A stretch of DNA of 64,000 bases from Skermanella pratensis (GTDB taxonomy: Bacteria; Pseudomonadota; Alphaproteobacteria; Azospirillales; Azospirillaceae), in the NCBI RefSeq assembly GCF_008843145.1, contig NZ_CP030265.1, forward strand, positions 62,001 to 126,000. Direction: 5' to 3'. The translations under genes and the position numbers were made by a program. Below the pieces are notes generated by a model, which searched no databases, was not told the DNA's origin, and saw only the letters and a program-made list of their open reading frames with translations. Positions 57,426-64,000 of this stretch are shown piece after piece. How positions within the stretch are numbered: the stretch's first letter is position 1; each line of letters opens with the position of its first letter.

Positions 57426-58508
57426 TCATGCCGCGGCGAGGCGGAACAGCATGCTTTCCGCCGTCAGTCCCGGCCCGAAGGCCATCGCGCAGCCCAGCCC
57501 GTTGCCGCCCATGCCGGTTTCGCGGAAGCGGTCGAGCATGCGTTTCAGCACGAACATGACCGTCGCCGACGACATGTTGCCGTAGTCGCGCAGGATCGCC
57601 CGCGAGTCGGCGAGTTGGTCGCCCTGTCCCTCTATCGCCCCGGCGACCGCGTCCAGGATCGAGCGCCCGCCGGGATGGACCGCCCACAGTTCCACGTCGG
57701 ACGGGCTGCGGCCCTGGAGGATCGACGGCAATGCTTCGGGAAGCCCCTGGCCGATGGTGCCGGGAACGGTTCCGGCCAGCCGCATGTCGAAGCCGTGGCG
57801 GCCGATATGCCACGTGATCTGGTCGGCGCTGCCGGGGATCACGGTGGCCCGGAAGCCCTGAAGCTCGATCCCGTCGGGCTCGGCGCTGACCAGGCAGGCG
57901 GAACAGCCGTCGGCGAAGATCAGGAAGCTAAGCACCTCCTCGATATCCGCGGTTTCCTGAAGATGCAGGGTGCATAGCTCCAGGTTGACGATCGCGACCT
58001 TGGAGGCGGGTTCCGACCGGACGATGTGCCGCGCCGCCTTCAGAGCGTTCATGGCGGCGTAGCAGCCCATGAAGCCGATGATCGTCCGCTCGATCGACGG
58101 GTCCAGGCCGAAGTGCCGCGCCAGTTCAAGATCCAGCCCGGGGGCGTAGAAGCCGGTGCAGGAGGTCACGATCAGATGGGTGATCCCGTCGCGGTGCCGT
58201 TCGATCCCGGCCGCCTCCAGGCTGCCGGCGGCGAGGCCGAGAGCGTGGCGCTCGTAGAACTTCATCCGGGTGGCGGTGTCGGGAAAGGCGCCGCGCGTGA
58301 AGAAACCGCCGGCGTCCAGGATCTCCGGGTCGGGGTCCGGCTCGAAGAAGGAATAGCGGTGCTCGATCTGGCACCGTTCCGCCATGCGGCGGAACAGCTT
58401 GCGCAGGCGCTCGTCGGTCAGCAGGGCCGGCGCGTAGCTGACGAACTTGTCGTGGACGTCATGGGCTGGAACGGCGGTTCCGATCGCGTTGATATAGGCG
58501 GCAGGCAT
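57426..58508 (-). CDS. Type III polyketide synthase
   Basis: The 360-residue product (cat 58506-58508) is a chalcone-synthase-like enzyme. The catalytic triad is complete: Cys in IIGFMGCYAAMNALKAAR near 150, His in LWAVHPGGRSILDA near 275 and Asn in LRDYGNMSSATVMF near 307. Bacterial relatives make alkylresorcinols, alkylpyrones or phloroglucinols from acyl-CoA starters and malonyl-CoA. The product cannot be read from the sequence. It lies 54 bases after the glycosyltransferase gene on the same strand. Confidence 0.93.
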   Translation of the reverse strand: MPAAYINAIGTAVPAHDVHDKFVSYAPALLTDERLRKLFRRMAERCQIEHRYSFFEPDPDPEILDAGGFFTRGAFPDTATRMKFYERHALGLAAGSLEAAGIERHRDGITHLIVTSCTGFYAPGLDLELARHFGLDPSIERTIIGFMGCYAAMNALKAARHIVRSEPASKVAIVNLELCTLHLQETADIEEVLSFLIFADGCSACLVSAEPDGIELQGFRATVIPGSADQITWHIGRHGFDMRLAGTVPGTIGQGLPEALPSILQGRSPSDVELWAVHPGGRSILDAVAGAIEGQGDQLADSRAILRDYGNMSSATVMFVLKRMLDRFRETGMGGNGLGCAMAFGPGLTAESMLFRLAAA

Positions 58509-58562
58509 CCGGGGCTCCGGTCAAACGGTATTTGCAGGTGCAACAGTCGGGCGGGCCGAACA

Positions 58563-59702
58563 TCATGACTCTCCGGTGGGATAGGCCCGCCCGCGCCAGG
58601 TGGACGGCCGGCCGCGCAGCGCCGTCCACAGGGCCGACCACTGGATCGCCAGCATGATCGCGACGCCGACGGGATGCAGGAGGGCGCTGGCGATGCTCTG
58701 GTCGAAGCGGAACGCCAGGGCCAGCCGGGTGCCGAGCGCCACGGCGATCCCGACGCAGGCCGGGAAAAGCGCCTCGGGCGGCCCCCCGAACAGAAACAGG
58801 CCGAGCAGGAGCAGGAACGGCAGGATATGGCCGCCGGCCAGCAGGGCGGTCCAGACCGGCAGCCCCATGGGAGTCGCCATCCCCTCGGTCGCGTTCTTCG
58901 TGAAGCCCTGCCAGACCTCGGTCCCGCTGCGATACATGCGGCAGGTGGCGACGTCGTCGGCGTCGAACAGCTCGGTATGGATGCCGGCGCGGCGGAAGGC
59001 GCGCGGCAGCTTTATCCCGTCGTGGAGCGACTGCTTGATCTCGGCATGGCCCCCGGCGCGGACATAGGCGTCGGTGCGGGCGATGAAGAGCTGGCCGCAT
59101 CCCGCCCCCAGTCCCGGCGCCGCGGACAGCCGCATGCCGACGAACGGCAGGTAGCCCAGCAGCAGGAAATGGATCATCGGGATGACCAGCCGCTCCGGCC
59201 ATGTCCCGGTTTCCTGGCGCGGGAATCCGCTGGCGAGGCCGGCTCCGGGGTGCTTCGCCATGAAGGCCGCCATGCGGGCGAGGCCGTCGGGCGCAAGCCG
59301 GACGTCGGCATCGACGAAGACCAGCAGCGGATGGCGTGCCAGCTTCGCCAGATGCCAGCAGGCATGCTGCTTGCCCGACCATCCCGGGGGAAGGGCGGGG
59401 GCCTGCTCGACCCGCACGCGCGGATCGCCGATCGCGCGCACCACGTCGGCCGTGCCGTCGGTGGAATGGTCGTCCAGCACGACCACTTCCAGGTCCGCGC
59501 CGGTGTTCGCCAGCGCCGCCCGGACGGAAGCCTCGATCTTGTCCGCCTCGTTGCGGGCCGGGATCAGCACCGATACCGCGGCCCATCCGCCGCCCGCCGC
59601 TTCCTCCCGCTTCGGCGGCGGGCGGTAGAGCAGCAGGTTCCACACCGTCATCACGGCAGGAATCATGGCGAGCCAGGCGCAGAACCAGGCGAAACTTTCC
59701 AT
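58563..59702 (-). CDS. GT2 membrane glycosyltransferase (CrtQ-like)
   Basis: The ATG (cat 59700-59702) overlaps the acyltransferase stop by one base (TAATG) and gives 379 residues. An N-terminal membrane helix is followed by the GT-A core: VSVLIPARNEADKIEASVRA, VVVLDDHSTDGTAD, LLVFVDADVRLAPDG and the acceptor region. C-terminal helices (ALLAGGHILPFLLLLGLFLF) anchor it. Next to two CrtI-type desaturases and an acyltransferase, it is the expected carotenoid glycosyltransferase of C30 pathways such as staphyloxanthin (inference). Confidence 0.82.
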   Translation of the reverse strand: MESFAWFCAWLAMIPAVMTVWNLLLYRPPPKREEAAGGGWAAVSVLIPARNEADKIEASVRAALANTGADLEVVVLDDHSTDGTADVVRAIGDPRVRVEQAPALPPGWSGKQHACWHLAKLARHPLLVFVDADVRLAPDGLARMAAFMAKHPGAGLASGFPRQETGTWPERLVIPMIHFLLLGYLPFVGMRLSAAPGLGAGCGQLFIARTDAYVRAGGHAEIKQSLHDGIKLPRAFRRAGIHTELFDADDVATCRMYRSGTEVWQGFTKNATEGMATPMGLPVWTALLAGGHILPFLLLLGLFLFGGPPEALFPACVGIAVALGTRLALAFRFDQSIASALLHPVGVAIMLAIQWSALWTALRGRPSTWRGRAYPTGES

Positions 59703-60487
59703 TACGGGTGTTCCCTGCCATGTTCGGGGTGGAAACGTTCGCCGCGGGCCAGCGCCTTGGCGCGGCGCCACAGGTCGTAGACTCCGCCGACACCGGCGGC
59801 GCCCCGCATCAGCGGTTCGAAGCGGGCGGGGTCGCGGGTCATGGCGTCGGCGGCAAGGGCGTCCATGGTGCCGGCCAGCGCCGTCTCCAGCCGGGTCTGC
59901 CATTCCTCGACCGTGCCGCCGCCGCTGGGCATCACCGGGCCAAAGCGGCAGAGCGCCTCGGGCGTTCGCTCGTCCCAGAACGGGTATTCCAGCGCCAGCG
60001 GCACGACGGAGGCGCCCTCGACCCGGCGCGCCAGGTGGGCGATGCCGGGACGCAGGGAGACCGGCCGGATCCGCGGGTCGGTAAAGATTCCCTCCGCCGT
60101 GATCCACAGCATGGTGCGGGGGTCTTCGAGCAGCCCGGTGCAGACCTTCAGGAAGGTCGCCGCACCGCGCGGCGTGCCGGGCTCGATCCCGAACAGGCCG
60201 ATCCGGCGCATGAAGCCGTACTGCTCCAGCGCCTTCGCCTCCATCGGGCCGTAACCGAAGCGCTCTGGGAAGCGCAGCGTCGCCAGCACCATGAACATCG
60301 CCGGGTCCCACCATGAGGGGTGGTTGGAGCAGACGATCACCGGCCGGTCGGGGGGCAGGTCGGGAAGCGTGCCGCGCGCCAGCCGCACGCCGTGGAAGCG
60401 GCGCGCGACGTAGCGGCACATGTAGGGGCCGAACAGCCGGACGATGCGGGGCGACCGTGACGAGCGCACCGCCTCGGCGGGCGTCAT
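59702..60487 (-). CDS. PlsC-type acyltransferase (CrtO-like)
   Basis: The ATG (cat 60485-60487) overlaps the stop of the desaturase as ATGA. The 261 residues carry the acyltransferase HX4D motif in IVCSNHPSWWDPAMF and a second block with WITAEGIFTDPRIRPVSLRP. In C30 carotenoid clusters the acyltransferase esterifies the sugar of the glycosylated pigment; the same role is proposed here. Confidence 0.83.
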   Translation of the reverse strand: MTPAEAVRSSRSPRIVRLFGPYMCRYVARRFHGVRLARGTLPDLPPDRPVIVCSNHPSWWDPAMFMVLATLRFPERFGYGPMEAKALEQYGFMRRIGLFGIEPGTPRGAATFLKVCTGLLEDPRTMLWITAEGIFTDPRIRPVSLRPGIAHLARRVEGASVVPLALEYPFWDERTPEALCRFGPVMPSGGGTVEEWQTRLETALAGTMDALAADAMTRDPARFEPLMRGAAGVGGVYDLWRRAKALARGERFHPEHGREHP

Positions 60488-62028
60488 GCCACGCTGGCCG
60501 TCGGCCGGGGAGCCGTCTCGAACTCTGCCGGCTGCACGGCGCCGCCCATGTCCTGGTCCAGCGTGTCGGCAGCGATCCAGCCCGACATCATGACCATCGG
60601 CATGCCCGGACCCGGATGGGCGGCACCCCCCGCCAGGTAGAGGCCGGCCAGCTCGCGGCTTCTGTTGCCCGGCTTGAAGGCGCCGAAGAACCTGCCGTGG
60701 CTGGCCAAGCCGTAGATGGCGCCGTTCAGCACGCGGTAGCGGTCATGGATATCCTGGGGCGTCAGCCAGCGTTCGACCTTGATGCGGCTTTCCAGGTCCT
60801 TCATCCCGCCGGTCCGCGCCAGCTTGTCCAGGATCACCCGGCGGTACGCCGGAAGCATCTTCGACCAGTCGTGGTGCGGGCGCAGGTAGGGGGTGTGGAC
60901 CAGGACGTAGAGCGCCTCGCCGCCGGGCGGGGCGACGCCCGGCTCGGTCCGGGCGGGGGCCGCGACGTAGCAGGTCGGGTCCGGCGCCGGCTCGCCCTTG
61001 TGGTAGATCCAGTCGAACTCCTCCTCCGCGTCGCGGGAGAAGACGAAGTCGTGGTGGGCCAGATGCTCGTAGGCGCGGTCGAGCCCCAGATACAGCACGA
61101 CGCCGGAACAGGCCGGCTCCGGCTTCCGCTTCCGTTCGAAGTTGGCGCCCACCTCGCCGCCGACCAGCTCGCGGTATGTCCGGACCGAGTCCATGTTGGA
61201 CACGACGGCATCCAGCCCGACGGTCTCGCCCGACGCGGTCTCGACTCCGGTGGCGCGGCCCTGGGACGTGATGATCTTCCGGACCCCGGTGTTCAGCCGG
61301 AACTCGACGCCCAGCTCGCGGGCCAGCTTCTCCAGCGCCATGGGCACGGCGCGGGTGCCGCCCATGGGGTACCAGACGCCTCCGTCCGTCTGCATATGCG
61401 CGATCGAGCACAGCACCGCCGGAGCACCATAGGGGGACGAGCCGACATATTGGACGAAATGGTCCAGCATCTGGGCGATCCGGGCGTCGGGCACATGCTT
61501 GCGCACCGTGCCGGCGACGGTGGAGCCCATGCGCAGGCTCAGCACGTCGGACAGGGTCGAGGCGTTGAGGTTGGCCTTGAAGTTCAGCGTGTCCTTGATG
61601 TCCTCCACCGACTTCCAGAAGAAGAACCGGTCCGACACCTCGTGCAGCCGCTTGGACCGTGCGATGAAGTCGCGGTAACCCGAGCCGGAATTGCTGCCCG
61701 GCGCGTAGCGGTCCAGCTCGGCCGCCATGGTCTCGACGTCCTCGACCAGGTCCAGGACGGAACCGTCCTCGAAGAAGCAGCGCCATTGCGGGTCGAGCCG
61801 CACAAGGTTCAATTCCTGGTCCAGGTCGCGCCCGGCCTCGGCGAAGATCCGCCGGAGCACCCGCGGCACCGTCAGGATGGTCGGCCCCATGTCGAAGCGG
61901 AAGCCGCCCTCCTCCAGTACCGCCGCCTTGCCGCCGGCCCAGGCGTTCGCCTCGAACAGCACGACCTTGTGGCCGCGCGCCGCCAGCGTGCAGGCGGCGG
62001 CAAGCCCGCCCAGCCCGCCGCCGATCAC
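60484..62028 (-). CDS. CrtI-family desaturase/oxidase, second copy (start frameshifted)
   Basis: The open frame starts at GTG 62028 and gives 514 residues: the first beta strand of the FAD domain is cut to IGGGLGGLAAACTLAARGHK. Upstream, an ATG at 62069 overlaps the previous stop as ATGA and reads MSGRNESQTGEG before ending; one extra G in the ggggaagg stretch would join it to GRIGVIGGGLGG. The body is typical of CrtN/CrtP flavoenzymes, ending GLYLAGGAAHPGPGMPMVMM. By order it matches CrtP-like oxidases of C30 pathways. Confidence 0.85.
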   Translation of the reverse strand: MIGGGLGGLAAACTLAARGHKVVLFEANAWAGGKAAVLEEGGFRFDMGPTILTVPRVLRRIFAEAGRDLDQELNLVRLDPQWRCFFEDGSVLDLVEDVETMAAELDRYAPGSNSGSGYRDFIARSKRLHEVSDRFFFWKSVEDIKDTLNFKANLNASTLSDVLSLRMGSTVAGTVRKHVPDARIAQMLDHFVQYVGSSPYGAPAVLCSIAHMQTDGGVWYPMGGTRAVPMALEKLARELGVEFRLNTGVRKIITSQGRATGVETASGETVGLDAVVSNMDSVRTYRELVGGEVGANFERKRKPEPACSGVVLYLGLDRAYEHLAHHDFVFSRDAEEEFDWIYHKGEPAPDPTCYVAAPARTEPGVAPPGGEALYVLVHTPYLRPHHDWSKMLPAYRRVILDKLARTGGMKDLESRIKVERWLTPQDIHDRYRVLNGAIYGLASHGRFFGAFKPGNRSRELAGLYLAGGAAHPGPGMPMVMMSGWIAADTLDQDMGGAVQPAEFETAPRPTASVA

Positions 62029-62065
62029 GCCGATCCTTCCCCGGTCTGGCTCTCGTTCCGGCCGC

Positions 62066-63619
62066 TCATGATGCGCGCTCCTCGATCAGGGCGGACTGGC
62101 CGGCCGCCATGCGGGTCCCGGCCTCCCAGTCGTGCGACAGCCCCAGCTGGTCGGCCATCAGGCGGCTGGTGATGCGGGCGCTCTCGAAGATCACCGGCAG
62201 GCCGCTGCCGGGATGGGTCCCGCCGCCGACGAGATAGACGCCCTCCAGGTCCTCGAAGCGGTTCCGGGGCCGCAGATGGAGCATCTGGTCCAGCGAGTGG
62301 GCCAGGTTGAAGGTGGCGCCGCGATAGATCTGCATGTCGTTCTCCCAACCCTCGGGCGTCAGCACTTTCTCGTACCGGATGCGCTTCTCAATGTCCTTCA
62401 GGCCGATCCGTTCCAGGCGCTTCAGCACCAGTGACCGGTAGCGCGCCTTTTCCCGCTGCCAGTCGATCACGCCGGTGCGGTGGGCGACGGGGACCAGCAC
62501 ATAGAGCGTGCTGTGGCCCCGGGGCGCCAGCTCCGGGTCGGTCACGCAGGCGTTCTGGACATAGAAGCTGGGTTCCGCCGGAAGTTCCAGCCCGTCCTCG
62601 ATCTCCTTGATGTTCCGGGCATAGTCCTTGGTCAGGTAGATCGTGTGGTGGGCCAGGTCGGGCAGCTCGCCCTCGAGCCCGAGATAGAGCATGAAGGTCG
62701 AGCAGGAGAACTTCTTGCGTTCGATCTTCTCGTCGGTCCAGCGCCGGCGCAGGTGGTTGGGCACCAGCCGGCTCATGGTCTGGGCGAAGTCTGAATTCAG
62801 CACCAGCGCGTCGGCCTTGTACTCGCCGGCGGGCGTTCGGACGCCGACCGCCTTCCGGCCCTCGAACAGGATCTCCTCGACCGGTTCGGACAGGCGGATG
62901 CGGACACCCATGTCGGTCGCGGCCCGGGCCATCGCCGCCATCACCGCCCCGGTGCCGCCGCGCGGATGGAACACGCCGAACTCGTATTCCATGAAGGACA
63001 GGATGGTGAAAAGGCTGGGGCAGCGGAACGGCGACATGCCCAGGTACTTGCTCTGGAACGAGAAGGCCAGACGCACCCGCGGGTCCGAGAAATAGCGCCC
63101 CAGGTCGGCATCCACCGACTGGTGCGGCCGCATCAGCGGCAGCGACTTCAGCAGCGCCGGGTCGAGCAGGTCGAGCGCGCTGGAGAACGCCTTTTCCAGA
63201 ATAGGGCGGAATGCCGCCAGCTTGCGCCTGTTGTCGGCCATGAAGCGCGGCAGGTTGGCGGCGTCGGCCGGGCACAGCTTGGCGACCTGTTCCGCCATGG
63301 TGGCCGGGTTGCCGGAAGCCTTCAGCTCGCCGCCGGACTCGAAGACCAAGTGGTATTGGGGATCGAGCCGGATCAGGTCCACCTCCCGGTCCAGGTCCTT
63401 GCCGCAGGCGGCGAAGATGTCCTTCAGGACGCGGGGGTACAGGAAGAAGGTCGGGCCCATGTCGAAACGGTAGCCGCCCTCCGCCTCTATGGTGGACGAA
63501 CGGCCGCCGGTCCGGTCGAGCCGTTCAACGACGGTGACGTCGGCTCCCGTCTTGGCCAGCAGCATGGCTGACGCGAGACCTCCCGGTCCCGCACCGACGA
63601 TCACGATCCGGCGGCTCAT
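62066..63619 (-). CDS. CrtI-family carotenoid desaturase, first copy
   Basis: The ATG (cat 63617-63619) gives 517 residues. The FAD motif is RIVIVGAGPGGLASAMLLAK, followed by DRTGGRSSTIEAEGGYRFDM; the C-terminal carotenoid signature GVYLVGGGTHPGSGLPVIFE is clear. It starts the eight-gene operon. In relatives with this gene order it removes hydrogens from a C30 precursor made from the hopanoid/squalene branch; the synthase for that precursor is outside the window. Confidence 0.9.
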   Translation of the reverse strand: MSRRIVIVGAGPGGLASAMLLAKTGADVTVVERLDRTGGRSSTIEAEGGYRFDMGPTFFLYPRVLKDIFAACGKDLDREVDLIRLDPQYHLVFESGGELKASGNPATMAEQVAKLCPADAANLPRFMADNRRKLAAFRPILEKAFSSALDLLDPALLKSLPLMRPHQSVDADLGRYFSDPRVRLAFSFQSKYLGMSPFRCPSLFTILSFMEYEFGVFHPRGGTGAVMAAMARAATDMGVRIRLSEPVEEILFEGRKAVGVRTPAGEYKADALVLNSDFAQTMSRLVPNHLRRRWTDEKIERKKFSCSTFMLYLGLEGELPDLAHHTIYLTKDYARNIKEIEDGLELPAEPSFYVQNACVTDPELAPRGHSTLYVLVPVAHRTGVIDWQREKARYRSLVLKRLERIGLKDIEKRIRYEKVLTPEGWENDMQIYRGATFNLAHSLDQMLHLRPRNRFEDLEGVYLVGGGTHPGSGLPVIFESARITSRLMADQLGLSHDWEAGTRMAAGQSALIEERAS

Positions 63620-63829
63620 GGTGCGTCACCATGGCTTCGCGACACTGGATACGGGGACCCGTTCGGCATTCTGCAATCCGCTCCCTGTTTGTTGAATGAG
63701 GCAAGGTTCGACGTATCTGCCCATTTCCAGCCCGGTTAAGAGCGTTTCGCGAGCGAATGGGGGAACTCTTTCGATTGGTTTTAATCGATGGGGAGTTTGG
63801 CGAGAGTCCGCCGGAAGGAATAGGGCATA

Positions 63830-64000
63830 ATGGATCGTCATGGCACGACAGATACTGGATTGATGGTTCCCGAAGTCCAGCACCCTCTCGGCATCGCCGA
63901 GATTATTCCGGAGGTCCGGTCCGCCCAGGTCTCCTGGGAACGGACCGCCGTGGCCGGCCGGCTGGACGTGGTCGCCTGGCTGCGCCGCCTGATCGCGGGC
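63830..64000 (+). CDS. Aldehyde dehydrogenase family, N-terminal fragment
   Basis: The gene is cut by the window end; 57 residues are visible from ATG 63830 (ggaagg upstream). VRSAQVSWERTAVAGRLDVV then AWLRRLIAG resembles the N-terminal helix region of aldehyde dehydrogenases. C30 carotenoid clusters contain such an enzyme for making the carboxylic acid, which fits the divergent position. The short length keeps the call tentative. The 210-base gap to the desaturase must hold both promoters. Confidence 0.45.
   Translation, partial: MDRHGTTDTGLMVPEVQHPLGIAEIIPEVRSAQVSWERTAVAGRLDVVAWLRRLIAG

Noticed and set aside
60313-62172. 619-residue frame opposite the second desaturase
   Set aside because: Arg/Gly/His-rich shadow of the conserved flavoenzyme.

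Overview
The window is high-GC alphaproteobacterial chromosome. The gene set and order (carB-greA, an Lrp regulator, an ELM1-like gene, trxB, lysR, two Dps genes, msrP, many hybrid histidine kinases, and a carotenoid operon with a type III PKS) suggest Rhodospirillales, perhaps the Azospirillum/Skermanella group. That placement is inferred from gene content and was not tested by a search.

Layout. 1-6994 is ordinary core genome: the 3' part of carB, greA with its terminator, a divergent Lrp/AsnC regulator, an ELM1-like protein, thioredoxin reductase and a LysR regulator. 7122-7227 looks like an unannotated structured small RNA with a rho-independent terminator. A 79-bp direct repeat (7162-7240 and 40158-40236, one mismatch) starts inside that RNA and bounds a 33-kb integrated element. 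A tyrosine integrase lies at its right end, next to an AlpA-like regulator and a large primase-helicase, an arrangement like P4-type satellites.

Inside the element, 7.4-9.0 kb is a graveyard of broken genes: an SDR, an IS1182 transposase, and an IS6 transposase split by a 198-bp MITE with a clean 9-bp target duplication. A SAM/adenylate cyclase/AAA ATPase/alpha-beta hydrolase fusion, a decayed DUF6880 gene, a CoiA-like nuclease, a GDSL esterase and a PhoD-like phosphatase follow. 16.8-24.9 kb is a broken phage packaging/head block: terminase 3' end, SGNH hydrolase, portal, a GNAT-like protein and a MuF fragment. An IS66-type element sits in the SGNH gene and its target duplication can be read exactly. 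Next come an AT-rich patch with an orphan gene and a serine recombinase, two hybrid histidine kinases (one frameshifted), a secreted nuclease and the replication/integration module.

40237-64000 returns to chromosomal genes: a Cache protein, an EF-G-like GTPase, two Dps genes, msrP, a three-gene phosphorelay operon, an amidase, an atypical SDR, a TTC38-like TPR protein and a DUF1622 protein. The last 9 kb is a tightly overlapping eight-gene operon on the minus strand: two CrtI-type desaturases, an acyltransferase, a glycosyltransferase, a type III PKS, a methyltransferase, a geranylgeranyl-reductase-like flavoprotein and a DUF1045 protein. The start of a likely aldehyde dehydrogenase is divergent to it. 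This reads as a C30-type carotenoid glycosyl-ester pathway physically fused to a type III polyketide pathway.
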